From assembly GCA_021186555.1 (NCBI GenBank), contig JAJKFL010000042.1:6783781-6847780 (forward strand): DNA of 64,000 bases, written 5' to 3'. The notes beneath the pieces are model-generated. The model had not been told where the DNA came from, ran no database searches, and saw nothing but the letters and a program-made list of their open reading frames with translations. This document shows positions 9,760 to 20,867 of the stretch, one piece after another. The number at the start of each line of letters is the position of its first letter. Positions within the stretch are counted from its first letter, which is position 1. A program made the translations under genes and the position numbers. Source of the stretch: Reticulitermes speratus (taxonomy: Eukaryota > Arthropoda > Insecta > Blattodea > Rhinotermitidae).

Positions 9760-12200
9760 AATTTTATATTGTATTAAATTTCATTCCTAACACCATAGTT
9801 TCATATCGTAACAAGTTTCATTCCTAACACCACATTTGCATATCATATCAAGTTCTATTCCTAACAACATAGCTTCATATTGTATCAAGTTCTATTCCTA
9901 ACACCATAGTTTCATATCGTATTAAGTTCCATTCCTAACACCACATTTGCATATCATATCAAGTTCTATTCCTAACAACATAGCTTCATATTGTGTCAAG
10001 TTCCATTCCTAACACCATAGCTTCATATTGTGTCAAGTTCCATTCCTAACACCATAGCTTCATATTGTGTCAAGTTCTATTCCTAACACAATAGTTTCAT
10101 ATTGTTTTAAGTTCCATTCCTAACACCATAGTGTCATATTTAATAAAGTCCCATTCCTAACACCATTTTTTATATCGTATCAAGTTCCATTCCTAACACC
10201 ATAGTTTCATATGGTATCAAGTTCCGATCCTAACACCATAGTTTTATATCGTATCAAATTCGATTCCTAGCACTGTAGTTTCACATCGTATCAAATCCGT
10301 TCCTAACACCATAGTTTCATATCGTATCAAAGTCTATTCCTAACACCACTGTTTCATATTGTACCAAGTTCCATTCCTAACACCATAGCTTCATATTGTG
10401 TCAAGTTCCATTCCTAACACCATAGCTTCATATTGTGTCAAGTTCTATTCCTAACACAACAGTTTCATATTGTTTTAAGTTCCATTCCTAACACCATAGT
10501 TTCATATTTAATAAAGTCCCATTCCTAACACCATTTTTTATATCGTATCAAGTTCCATTCCTAACACACATAGTTTCATATCATATCAAGTTCCGTTCCT
10601 AACACCATAGTTTTATATTGTATCAAATTCGATTCCTAACACTGTAGTTTCACATCGTATCAAATCCGTTCCTAACACCATAGTTTCATATCGTATCAAA
10701 GTCTATTCCTAACACCACTGTTTCATATTGTACCAAGTTCCATTCCTATCACCATAGTTTCATACTGTGTCAAGTTCAATTCCTAACACCATTGTTTCAT
10801 ATCGTATCAAGTTCCGTTCCTAACACCATAGTTTTATATTGTATCAAATTCGATTCCTAACACTGTAGTTTCACATCGTATCAAATCCGTTCCTAACACC
10901 ATAGTTTCATATCGTATCAAAGTCTATTCCTAACACCATAGTTTCATATCGTATCAAAGTCTATTCCTAACACCACTGTTTCATATTGTACCAAGTTCCA
11001 TTCCTATCACCAAAGTTTCATACTGTGTCAAGTTCAATTCCTAACACCATTGTTTCATATCGTATCAAGTTCCGTTCCTAACACCATAGTTTTATATTGT
11101 ATCAAATTCGATTCCTAACACTGTAGTTTCACATCGTATCAAGTCCCTTCCTAACACCATAGTTTCATATCGTATCAAAGTCTATTCCTAACACCACTGT
11201 TTCATATTGTACCAAGTTCCATTCCTATCACCATAGTTTCATACTGTGTCAAGTTCAATTTCTAACACCATTGTTTCATATCGTATCAAGTTCCGTTCCT
11301 AACACCATAGTTTTATATTGTATCAAATTCGATTCCTAACACTGTAGTTTCACATCGTATCAAATCCGTTCCTAACACCATAGTTTCATATCGTATCAAA
11401 GTCTATTCCTAACACCACTGTTTCATATTGTACCAAGTTCCATTCCTATCACCAAAGTTTCATACTGTGTCAAGTTCAATTCCTAACACCATTGTTTCAT
11501 ATCGTATCAAGTTCCGTTCCTAACACCATAGTTTTATATTGTATCAAATTCGATTCCTAACACTGTAGTTTCACATCGTATCAAGTCCCTTCCTAACACC
11601 ATAGTTTCATATCGTATCAAAGTCTATTCCTAACACCACTGTTTCATATTGTACCAAGTTCCATTCCTATCACCATAGTTTCATACTGTGTCAAGTTCAA
11701 TTTCTAACACCATTGTTTCATATCGTATCAAGTTCCGTTCCTAACACCATAGTTTTATATTGTATCAAATTCGATTCCTAACACTGTAGTTTCACATCGT
11801 ATCAAATCCGTTCCTAACACCATAGTTTCATATCGTATCAAAGTCTATTCCTAACACCACTGTTTCATATTGTACCAAGTTCCATTCCTATCACCATAGT
11901 TTCATACTGTGTCAAGTTAAATTCCTAACACCATTATTTCATATCGTATCAAGTTCCGTTCCTAACACCATAGTTTTGTATTGTATCAAATTCGATTCCT
12001 AACACTGTAGTTTCACATCGTATCAAATCCTTTCCTAACACCATTGTTTCATATCGTATCAAAGTCTATTCCTAACACCACTGTTTCATATTGTACCAAG
12101 TTCCATTCCTATCACCATAGTTTCATTCTGTGTCAAGTTCAATTCCTAACACCATTGTTTCATATCGTATTAAGTTCCATTCCTAACACCGTGGCTTAAT
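9760..12200. repeat. 37-bp satellite with 221-bp higher-order repeat
   Basis: About 65 monomers of a 37-bp unit built around ttcctaacaccatagtttca. From about 10591 onward, six distinguishable monomers form a 221-bp higher-order unit. The marker ttccgttcctaacaccatag starts at about 10591, 10812, 11070, 11291, 11512, 11733 and 11954. The single 258-bp step is one extra 37-bp monomer. The block near 10002-10190 is repeated near 10366-10555. No coding capacity is apparent. Confidence 0.95.
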
Positions 12201-12204
12201 ATCC

Positions 12205-12694
12205 CGTGAAGTTCCCCACTCATTAACAACATACCCACTCTCTGTTATTTCACAATAAAATAATAAGTTCCTTCGTAACACATTCAAGACTACATTACAA
12301 ATATAGCCTGCTTTGTGCGGGCTGCCTACAGTATTTCAGCTCTCACAGTACAAATAATTTTAACTAATGCAATTTCACCATATTCATTTATATCCAATGT
12401 AATTATTTTTCTTCCGTCGTTAACAGGTCCCTAGCCACATCAGATTAACGTCTGTTGCGGGGCCAGAAACGTTACAAGCAGCGGTTGCTTTGTTAATTAC
12501 TTCCTCAGTGCAGGAAGGTGTAATTAACTGATTCTAAAATAATTGAAGATTATGCTTAGCTGATGGTGAACAGCTTATATTCTTAAAATCACTCACATTC
12601 ACCAGGACATTTTCCGTCGTCACACTATATTTAACAAACACACCCAGCCTTTCAGAAACTAAGTGCTTCCGAAATGTTGTGTGCTTTTGTTAAA
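12205..12694. other. No gene recognised
   Basis: Unassigned sequence between the satellite and the mariner-like element. It has the palindrome-like phrases ggccagaaacgttacaa and aactaagtgcttccgaaatgttg, but no clear element. Confidence 0.45.
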
Positions 12695-13051
12695 TACAGG
12701 GTGATTCAGGAAGGAATGTCAATACTCGTATTTTGGGAGGTGATAGTATAGGTCATTGTAAGAAAAAAGTTCGTATGAACATGTGTCTAATTCTGAATGG
12801 CTACAGAGATACAACAGTTTGAATCTACAAATAAAAAGCATTGTGAATGGTAATAAAGAAAGATAAATTACTTACTGTTAATTTTATTTTAATTTAAATT
12901 TAAAGTTTAAATGACAAATTTGTTCAAGTTCACAATAAATTTCACACTGTTGACACCGTGCATCTTCGTCATATTAAATTAAGTTATAGACCAACCGATG
13001 CACACTAAAACCACTTTTTTAAGTAGCCTTATTATTAAAATTGTTAAAAAT

Positions 13052-13098
13052 TGTACCCCTACACGTGTTTCGATCCTAGGATCATCGTCAGGGGGGTT
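13052..13098 (-). ncRNA. Hammerhead-like motif
   Basis: Minus strand: CTGACGA, extra T, GATC/GATC stem II, GAAAC, ACGTGTA, GGGG. Stem III ACACGTGT is a perfect palindrome. Confidence 0.6.
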
Positions 13099-13214
13099 TC
13101 TTGCTAAGAGCTACAGTCACTTCAACACATGATTTAAAATATTCTATATAAATATTTTAAAGTGCAGATAGAATATTTTAAATCATGTGTTGAAGTGACT
13201 GTAGCTTTTAGCAA

Positions 13215-13262
13215 GAAACCCCCCTGACGATGATCCTAGGATCGAAACACGTGTAGGGTACA
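13215..13262 (+). ncRNA. Hammerhead-like motif
   Basis: CTGACGA at 13224-13230, extra T, GATCCTAGGATC hairpin, GAAAC at 13244-13248, loop ACGT, GTA ending at 13255, then GGGT. Stem I CCC/GGG is present. Confidence 0.65.
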
Positions 13263-13344
13263 ATTTTAACAATTTTATAATAAAGCTACTTAAGAAAGTG
13301 GTTTTAGTGTGCATCAGTTGGTCTATAACTTAATTTTCACAATA

Positions 13345-13578
13345 AATGTTCGAAAATTCCACCATCAACCTGAATGCAATTTGCAACTCGTGTGCGAAAT
13401 CGCGTGTTGCTCGTCTGAGTTGATCTTCACGTTTCGTTATGCGGACAGCAGCGTCCAAAATGCGAGCGAGCAATTCGTCTCGTGTAACCAACTTCTTCAT
13501 CCAACCCCACAAACAAAAACCTAAAAGGAGGCAAGAACATTGCGCGCCAGATTCAAACAGCTCGGTTTCGTTAACCAT
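13345..13578 (-). pseudogene. Transposase C-terminal remnant (Tc1/mariner superfamily)
   Basis: The minus strand reads LWGWMKKLV then RDELLARILDAA, matching the tail of insect IS630/Tc1/mariner-type transposases (LWG..K.LVY ... L..RI..A). A frame shift follows; in another frame the conserved ending GGIFEHLL-stop is visible just before the inserted element. About 80 residues of an expected ~340 remain, and no catalytic aspartates are present. Confidence 0.7.
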
Positions 13579-13654
13579 TCAGAATTTCAGAATTACCGGT
13601 ACTATGGCCTCCCAAAATATTGAGCCTTCCTCCTGGATCACCCTGTATAATGTG

Positions 13655-14225
13655 TCGATGGAAGAAGACCTGGTGAATGTGAGTGATTTTAGTTATGTGA
13701 AACCATTGTCAATAACTTGTCTGTTACGATTGTTAAGCTTCCTGTTCATTAGATCCTAATTTTCTAACAATCAGTCCGACGCTGCTACATTTCTAAGAGG
13801 CTACGCATTGTATCTTGTTAGGTTGTGGATTGAGACGTTAGGTTCTCAGAGCAGTGCTGCTGAAGATTCATGTCTACCGGTATGTGACGCCGTCCAGACT
13901 GGAAAAATATTTACAGACGTTTCGGAGGATCGTCCAGGACTGATACACCATACAGCTGAAGACACTAAATACCCTCAAAACGTCGGCGACTATTTACCAG
14001 TCGACATGGCGTAACATCTCAGAAGACTTAAATATTCAAACCATAAATAATTAACGAATCACAAATAAAACTTATAAAGTTTCTGTGCGTAATTATGCAC
14101 CACGCCATGAAGACTTATGGGGGAGTGTGATTAGATTTCCGCCCCGGCAGCTTTAGCCCCAGGAAAACAGCCTCCCTTTACTCATTTGGTAGGAGACTTG
14201 CTGGATGTGAAGACTGTGGAGTAGA
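13655..14225. other. No gene; degraded fold-back fragments
   Basis: At 13905-13990 the phrases acgtttcgga, gctgaagaca and aaacgtcggcgac look like the remains of a fold-back repeat. Nothing coding is recognised. Confidence 0.4.
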
Positions 14226-14227
14226 AA

Positions 14228-14292
14228 GAGTCTCTGTCTCTGTCTCTGTCTCTGTCTCTGTCTCTGTCTCTGTCTCTGTCTCTGGCTCTGTC
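14228..14292. repeat. (TCTCTG)n microsatellite
   Basis: Hexanucleotide repeat, about ten units. Confidence 0.95.
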
Positions 14293-14389
14293 TCTACCGA
14301 AAGGAGTGAACCGATTCAGTTGTCCAGTCGAAGACTAGTCACTATACTGACTGAGCTATCCCATCTTCCTAAATAATTACATATATAAT

Positions 14390-14570
14390 TCTTCTGTGAA
14401 AGCTTGAGGAAAGAGGCCACTTGAGATACCTAGGCGTAGATGGCAGGATAACAATAAAATGCATCTTAAAGAAATAAAATGGGAGGACTTGGCATGTAGA
14501 AATCAGGCTGTGGATAGGACCAAGTGGCTGACTGTTGTTTACACGGTAATGAACCTTTGGCATTCATAAT
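14390..14570 (+). mobile_element. LINE family A, 3' fragment, plus strand
   Basis: The plus strand translates to a decayed copy of the LINE-A C-terminus (RPLEIPRRRW, then KWEDLA and NLWH). It lies tail-to-tail with the minus-strand fragment at 14598. Confidence 0.6.
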
Positions 14571-14597
14571 ACGTGGGTACTTTACTGACTAGCTGAG

Positions 14598-15035
14598 ATC
14601 TGTTAACTAACTAACTTCATGTAGCACAGTCCTTCTTGAGAAGCTAACAGTTCCTCAGCTAGTCAAGAAATTCCCCGCATTTTATGCAACCCGAAGGTTC
14701 ATTACCGCATTCACAACAGCCTGCCACCTGTCCCTATCCTGAGCCATATCAATCCAGTCCATGGCCCCCCATCCCACTTCTTGAAGATCCATTTTAATAT
14801 TATCCTCCCATCTACGCCTGGGTCTTCCAAGTGGTCTCCTTCCTCAGGTTTCCCCACCAAAATCCTATACGCACCTCTCCCCTCACCCATACGTGCTACA
14901 TGCCCCGCCCATATCATTCTTCTTTATTTGATCACCCGAATAATATTTGATGATGAGTACAGATCGTTAAGTTCCTCGTTATGTAGTCTTCTCCACTCCC
15001 CTGTTACCTCGTCCCTCTTAGGCCCAAATATCCTC
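14598..15035 (-). mobile_element. LINE family A, 5'-truncated copy
   Basis: The minus strand encodes [22 protein letters not shown] sequence and an FKKWDG...GLIWLRIGT reading in a shifted frame, followed by the family's 3' UTR and a short (GTTA)n tail. It lacks the reverse transcriptase and endonuclease regions. Confidence 0.75.
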
Positions 15036-15660
15036 AGCTGAGAGCTGTTAGCTTGTCAAAAAGTCTGTTTCATTAAGGTCAGTTGCGGAGGAGCATAGAC
15101 AGGACCAGAACGGCGATCGGCCGTTGCCTTGTTCACGGAACGTCCACACTGCTCTAGCCGAGCTGCTCTGATTTCCACACGAGCGATCCTATAACTGCAA
15201 AGTGCTACTTAAAAGCGCCTGAAGTTCCTTTGGCAGCACTGGGCATGCTTACGAGGGCAAAGCCGGCGCACAGAACTCTGACACATAACGCACCACCTTG
15301 AAGCCCATTTTAAACATTTCTGAAGAAAGCTGGGTACCTGCTATTTTCTTCATATCTGACTTAAATAACTGTAATTTGCACTGTAAAATAAAAATAAAAA
15401 TTTTTTCCCCAAAAACAGCTTTCTTTTCTTCGTAATAAATGTAGTTTGGTATAATTTTATTGTATATACAAAGGTACGAAAACGTAACCCCGCCTACATC
15501 TTGGGGCTGCCACCGGCAAGTACGGTACCCTCACAAACTCCGCCCCGCTGCCTGAAAACCCCCCTACCACCACCCCACCCGCTCATCATCATTATCCTGA
15601 GGTCCCCACCACCACACCCCCAGGGCGCGTGGCCCACCACCGCCACCCTCCTCCAGTCGT
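15036..15660. other. CpG-rich unique sequence upstream of a putative promoter
   Basis: No repeat family is recognised. Cytosine-rich runs and many CpG dinucleotides set it apart from its AT-rich surroundings. It may be the proximal upstream region of the promoter at 15675. The 136-residue ORF at 15501-15911 is proline-rich from the C-runs and shows no domain. Confidence 0.4.
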
Positions 15661-15674
15661 CCTGCGATCATCGG

Positions 15675-15710
15675 TTTAAAGTTGAGTGCTCCGGGTTACA
15701 AGCATTCAGT
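15675..15710 (+). promoter_or_regulatory. Putative RNA polymerase II core promoter
   Basis: A TATA-like TTTAAAG at 15675-15681 lies about 33 bp before the A of the arthropod-type initiator TCAGT (15706-15710). Spacing and order fit a TATA plus Inr promoter. No DPE match was seen at +28. This is inference from short motifs in a CpG-rich, repeat-free patch. Confidence 0.4.
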
Positions 15711-16024
15711 CAGCCGTCCGGAGTTCCTACACGCGTGTCGCGTTACGCCTGTACGCAGCCACCTGTTACCGGGGTCAGTATCGGCATTCATCCAGTGATT
15801 TCCATATTTAACCTACACTGTGCTTGTATTTCTAACATCCAAATTTTGACGTTTGGAATTTCCCGTGTTTCATCGCCTTGGACGCTGCTATCACTTGGAA
15901 GACACGTCTAACACACCCCAACACCGTACGTCAGATATCCGACACTCCTATTACAACATTTCTGAAGTCTGTCGTGGTAAATTAATTCACAGCTTTTGAA
16001 GCTCACGATCAAGAATTTGTTAAG
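15708..16024 (+). other. Putative untranslated first exon of an unknown host gene
   Basis: From the predicted start to the strong donor AAG|GTAAGT (intron starts at 16025) there is about 317 bp of repeat-free sequence that is CpG-rich in its first half. No convincing start codon context or conserved protein was seen, so it would be a 5' UTR exon. No downstream exon was found in the remaining 48 kb, which would imply a very long first intron. Gene identity is unknown. Confidence 0.35.
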
Positions 16025-16025
16025 G

Positions 16026-16592
16026 TAAGTGAAAAGTTGTATTGTTATTTCGTGACAACAAAAGTGTTTATAGTCGGTTCAGGCAATGCACGTTTAATTC
16101 TAATTCAAAACACTGTACGTTAATATCTCGGCCTTGTATGAAGAGACGCCGTGTAGTCTGATAAATATGTGTCAATGTTTCTACTAAAACTTTGACTGCA
16201 TCTACAAGGTAGGCGATGGAGGCAGCAGGTTTATTCCAAACGGAGCGTTATGCAAAGTTACACGTCGTTAAATTCCATTAGACTGTGATCTTAATATGAT
16301 AACACTCTAACGTTTCTCACAACCCTGACAAAAAAGACAACATTTAGACGGCAGGCTGAACTCAAGTGGTATAAACCTATTTTTTTATAGAATAAAGAGA
16401 ATAGTTTACTGTCAAATAAAGTGTGCTATATATTACTTTGTAATAAATAAATTAGCATTGACGTAAACACAGTATTCGGTTTATTCTGCCGGATGGACGT
16501 AACACGATTTAAGTATGTGTTAAATTTCCCAAAACACCATAGAAATTAACTATTACATATTTTAGGGGTTTTCACAGTAACATAACATTATT
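16026..16592. other. No gene; possible intron sequence
   Basis: AT-rich. Around 16145-16235 the words agacgccgtgtagtctgat and gatggaggcagcagg match a common fold-back repeat style in this window. Confidence 0.4.
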
Positions 16593-16607
16593 AACATGAG
16601 GCCTAAA

Positions 16608-16885
16608 AGGTAAAGCAACCCCATTACAGGCCTAGACAGGCCCTTAGGGCTCCAGGAGGTCCAGGCTCCCAGGTTTTTAGACAATCGGCACATGAAGATG
16701 GTAAGGTTGTCAGCCCTACGCACCGGCCGCCTTTACCCCCCAGGAAAGATTCCCGGTACTCATTTCTGTTAGAGGCTGAGTCGACCCCAGGGCCATAGTG
16801 CGACCGAAACGATTATTTCAGTGAAAAATTCCAGTGACACCATCGGGAATCGAACCCGCGACGTTCCGGTTTGTAGCGCAGTGCC
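16608..16885 (-). mobile_element. SINE family C, 5'-truncated, with 15-bp TSD
   Basis: Minus-strand family-C SINE lacking the first ~30 bp of the tRNA head (including the A box) but keeping the B box. Perfect direct repeats aacatgaggcctaaa lie at 16593-16607 and 16886-16900. The truncation therefore arose during insertion, and the copy cannot be transcribed from its own promoter. Confidence 0.9.
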
Positions 16886-16900
16886 AACATGAGGCCTAAA

Positions 16901-17600
16901 TATTATTATTATTATATATTATATATATATATAAATGAATAACAAAGGCCGTAAGTAGGTTTAGGTCTGTCACATAATTATGTGACAGACGTAACCAGAA
17001 CTATTAAATATAATTAATGAAATGCATAACTAGCTGCAATTACATTTAAATTACGGGTTTCAAGACAATAAAATAACACGAAAAACATGAATTACCGCAC
17101 GCAAAAAAAATTTAGTGACATGAAATATAAATTTATTCTTCATATTCATCAAAACGTTTCTTTCGTATAAATGATACTAACGATTCTAGCTGCATGTTTC
17201 GGCACACTTAGGGCACGGCTATAGTAAACACAGTCAACTGCTTAACGTGCACACATAGCCTGTATGAAGCTTACCCTAACTGGTCTCTTGTTTTGTAATT
17301 ATTAACTACAATTAATATCTAAATGACTTTTAAAAAATTATTAAAAATATTTTCGCCATTTCTATCCACGGCGACACACGTCAACGTATATTAATTTATA
17401 GGCCTATTACTCTTTAGTTTTGTTCTATGCACTATTCATGCGTAAATTTCTCGTTAATATCGACCCACAACACAAAAATAAAATTACATAAAATATGCTT
17501 GAATCAATGTGGATATTTTAGAAAACAAATTGGCAATCCGTAAAATTAAAATACACTTCGAGCAGGATGGGTGAAGATGTGTAGAGCCTGAGGATGTAGC
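16901..17600. other. No gene; AT-rich
   Basis: Contains a small (TAT/ATA)n tract at 16902-16932 and a perfect short palindrome tctgtcacataattatgtga at about 16965-16990. Nothing else is recognised. Confidence 0.5.
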
Positions 17601-17609
17601 TACAGTAGA

Positions 17610-17668
17610 CCCTCACATATCTCTTTTAATAAAGGTGTATTGACCTTTATTAAGAGAGATATGTGAGG
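17610..17668. repeat. Near-perfect 59-bp inverted repeat
   Basis: Arms cctcacatatctctt... and its inverse surround a 6-bp loop (gtattg). Possibly the core of a small MITE; no target duplication was identified. Confidence 0.75.
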
Positions 17669-17803
17669 TAATTACTGCCGGTATTTTGAAGGTGGAGCAT
17701 AATTTAGTGTGCTACATATCTACCGGAACATAGGCCTCCCTTCCGCGGCGACGATGTTAATGATGATAATAATAATAATAATATAATATACTACAATAAT
17801 ATG

Positions 17804-18085
17804 TGGGCCGGGATAGCGCAGTCGGTTATAGCGACTCGCTACGAGCTGGACGGTCCGGGGATCGAATCCCGCTGGGGGCGAGATTTTCAGCAACCGTCCA
17901 GGCCGGCTCTGGTGCCTACCCAGCCTCCTATACAATGGGTACCGGGTCATTCCCGGGGGTAAAGCGGCCGGGGCGTGGTGTTGACCACCCAACTCCATCT
18001 AACGCCGAGGTTAAAGAAAGATTAGAGCTATACCTCTACTCCTCTTCTGGGCCTTCATGGCCTGTTCTAGGGTGAACTTTACATT
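17804..18085 (+). mobile_element. SINE family A, full length
   Basis: Complete head (GGGATAGCGCAGTCGG, B box GGATCGAATCCC) and body with ATGGGTACCGGG. The flanks actacaataatat and actataataatac at about 17790 and 18086 look like an imperfect target duplication inside an (AAT)n stretch. Confidence 0.85.
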
Positions 18086-18119
18086 TACTATAATAATACA
18101 TAATATAATAAGATATAAT

Positions 18120-18302
18120 AACATATAATAATTTGTCCAGTCTCAATCACCTATTACCAAAGACTGCGACATCTGATATCAAGTTATCTTTATAGTCACC
18201 CGCTGAGAAAGCCTCAAATCCATTTTACACTTATAGTGTTACACGGTTCAGCGAACAAACGATTACTCCGCACATCAAACTGTCGCATGTAAAAACACTT
18301 CC

Positions 18303-18351
<49 letters not shown>

Positions 18352-18950
18352 AGGATTACTTATAAAGACTGACTATTATAGCCCTGCTAAAGCGGTAATA
18401 AACCTGGGATACTGAAAATGAATGTACGTAATAATAACCTACAAGAAGTGGTTAGGAGGATATTTCATTCACAAAGTGCCGAGACTTGTTCATTTGTTAA
18501 CCTGCGTCGTTGTCTGTTTCTACTTTGCTGTGCCGATTAAAATTAATTTGTAATTCCGCGAAGAAATAAACATTAGATTAGTTTCAAAATTTTTTTTTTT
18601 GTGAGTTACATTTACAGACATTTGGGTTTGTTTTTAAATTTGAACAGCTAGAGAGATAAACAAAAAGCAAATGTTGTTATATTACGCTTATATTAGTCAA
18701 ATGGCACAAAATAACTGTATGCAGCCTGAAGATTAAAGCAGAAAAGTCCTCCGAAAATATTTACGTATCTAACAAACTACACGGCGTCAATCGAACATGG
18801 GATTCGTGCGCTTAGCAGTCCTGCTTCTTATGCGGAAGGTCATGATTTCAAGTTTTAACAATTGTTATTCTGAGTTTTTCTTGGTTATTTTCCATACCTC
18901 AAAGCAAATATCCTGATTAAAACCTTAAATGAGGCAATAAATATGATCAC
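18120..18950. other. No gene; (TA)n microsatellite
   Basis: A (TA)n run lies at 18305-18348. The region around 18720-18790 (cctgaagatta, cctccgaaaat, acacggcgtc) is a decayed fold-back repeat. Nothing coding. Confidence 0.5.
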
Positions 18951-18960
18951 GCCGTGTTAT

Positions 18961-19000
18961 ACAAGGTGGTGCAGAAGTCATTTGACACTACAAGCACAAT
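18961..19000. mobile_element. Mariner-MITE end, single terminus
   Basis: ACAAGGTGGTGCAGAAGTCA followed by TTTGACACTACA matches the left end of the MITE at 1644. The opposite end was not found. Confidence 0.4.
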
Positions 19001-19838
19001 ACTTATATTTATTGACGGTTTAAAATGTTCAAAGCGTATTTATTCTATATTGACATATGGGCTAAGCCTTTTGTCCTTAAAGCACTATATGACGACAACA
19101 AGACCCTCAAATTATCGTAAGCACGGACTTTGTATTGTTAAATATGGAGTGTCAGGTGACCTTTGCGACACTCTGTGTTCTTTCCGGTTCATCATCTATT
19201 GCACATTCGAAAGCTCGAAGCTATATAACGGTAGTTCCCGTCAGAGTCTTAAATAAATAAATAAAAAAAAATACATGGAGTCTCACTCCACAGGACCGTA
19301 TCTTCAGATTCGCATTTGTAAGAAATGCAAGTGTTGTATGCACTGTCAATTATTAATCTAGTTTCTGGAGATAAACCGATATTAAAATTAAGTGTGTTCT
19401 ACAGCCGAATAATGATACGCCGGCATTTGTCGCACTGCAGAATTTGCAACCTCAAAATTAATACAGCAGTAACGTCTGGCAAATTTATTCCCGTGTTTGG
19501 TCATTCGTTAAAGGAACAAAATCAAAAAATGACAACTAACAGTTTAAATCTTAGTGGTTTCTATACTGTATTTACGGTCGAATTTAACACTGAAGCTCCA
19601 AATTTTCCTCACACACTTTATTTATGCGTTACCGTATCATAACATTTATTTCTCTATACACCATCAAACAAGTCGTACATATAACCGAAACACAGTGTGT
19701 TCTCTGTGAGGTGCGATGTGATGAAAACTGTTCATGCGTCCACCCTACAAGAATGACTTACTTTTGCAGTTAACCTTACTGATATCCATGAGAATAACTG
19801 ATACGTTATAAAATGTCATAAATGTTACAGACGAAACG
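19001..19838. other. No gene recognised
   Basis: ORFs of 100 and 105 codons at 18954-19256 and 19325-19642 have no recognisable motif and an AT-driven composition. Confidence 0.45.
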
Positions 19839-20038
19839 TCCGTGCCATGGCTCAGGCGGTTAACCTCCGGCCTCTCACCGCGGAGATCCTGGTTCTATCC
19901 CATCCCAGTCAGTGTGGGATTTGTGGTGGATAAAGTGATATTAGAACAGGCTTTTGTTCCAATACTTCTGTTTTCCCCGCTAGCATTATTCCAGTATTGC
20001 TCCATACTCATTCATTTATACACCACTGATACTGTATA
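19839..20038 (+). mobile_element. SINE family D
   Basis: tRNA-like head CCGTGCCATGGCTCAGGCGG, a weak B box (GGTTCTATCCC) and the body phrase ggatttgtggtggataaagtg. It forms an inverted pair with the copy at about 20675-20826. Confidence 0.7.
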
Positions 20039-20116
20039 ATCTTAGCTACTGACAGTGTGGTTAGGTAAGACTTAAAAGTTTAGGCAAAATAAACCGCACA
20101 ATTTATGTCCCATGGC

Positions 20117-20595
20117 CAGTGGCGGACTGGCCAGGGTGTCAGCTTGCCCGATGGCAAGTGGGCCCCCTTAAACATTAGACAATATGTTAAAAATGTTAAT
20201 GACCTTTTAGTAGGTTGAAAATATAATAGAAGTTCCAATATTATTACTGGCTGCAACTAAAATTTACGTTGTATTACTATTTTGATAAAAAAATTTTAAT
20301 AAAATCCACCATTTATTTAAATAAAAAAAAAATAATTTAAAATTAAATTATAACAATCTGTATTTACATTTAGTATGTACTGTATACTGCCAGTAATATG
20401 TACAATATATGTACACTGTAATTACTGAAAAATATACATTTATTTCGCAAAAATTTTAATTGTACCTTTTTTCCACTTATGTATTTTTTGAAATTTTTTT
20501 TTATTTCTTATAAAAATTAAATTATAGCCTAATAGTTGTGGGTGGGCCCCCTTTGTCTCCTGGCAACCAATATTTTTAGACCCAGTCCGCCACTG
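20117..20595. mobile_element. hAT-type MITE with 8-bp TSD
   Basis: Terminal repeats CAGTGGCGGACTGG and the inverse CCAGTCCGCCACTG bound 479 bp of AT-rich non-coding DNA. The flanks cccatggc (20109-20116) and cccatagc (20596-20603) are an 8-bp duplication with one mismatch, as expected of hAT transposons. Confidence 0.85.
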
Positions 20596-20674
20596 CCCAT
20601 AGCTACACTTCCCTTTTGGAATGCGTTGTTTAACGACGCTGTTAATTGCCGAGATTTTACAGAGTCAGTGATAG

Positions 20675-20826
20675 ACGAATGATACTGATAAGGGAAAATC
20701 TAAGTACAGGGAGAAAAGCCTGTTCGAATGTCACTTTATCCACAACAAATCCCACATTCACTGATAAGGGATTGAAGCCGGATCTCCGCGGTGAGAGGCC
20801 GGAGACTAACCCCCTGAGCCATGGCA
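20675..20826 (-). mobile_element. SINE family D, inverted partner
   Basis: Minus-strand copy ending at the CCATGGCTCAGGGGG head. It lies just outside the hAT MITE at 20117. Confidence 0.65.
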
Positions 20827-20867
20827 AACTCGATACAGTTCTACCTGAGCCTTACGGTTGTATAGGT

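Larger units (their letters stand above)
12941..13335 (-). mobile_element. Hammerhead fold-back element nested in mariner remnant
   Basis: A long inverted repeat (about 12977-13335) carries one ribozyme motif in each arm (13052-13098 minus, 13215-13262 plus). The 12-bp repeat ttcacaataaat at 12929-12940 and 13336-13347 flanks it; one copy belongs to the interrupted transposase tail. The minus-strand 3' tail (12941-12976) contains gatgcacggtg, shared with the elements at 26.1 and 56.4 kb. Confidence 0.75.
12697..13645 (-). mobile_element. Mariner/Tc1-like transposon, internally deleted
   Basis: Outer ends CAGGGTGATTCAGGA and its diverged inverse TCCTGGATCACCCTG are each flanked by TA (12695-12696, 13646-13647). 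Between them, on the minus strand, only the C-terminal part of a transposase remains; the DDE catalytic region is absent. A hammerhead fold-back element (12941-13335) is inserted inside it. The element cannot move on its own but could be mobilised in trans if the ends work. Confidence 0.75.

Noticed and set aside
9760..12200. CRISPR-like direct repeats
   Set aside because: Repeats are adjacent monomers of a satellite without unique spacers, in a eukaryotic context.
15501..15911. 136-codon proline-rich ORF overlapping the putative first exon
   Set aside because: It begins upstream of the predicted start, comes from C-rich DNA and has no domain; the region is better explained as promoter plus UTR.
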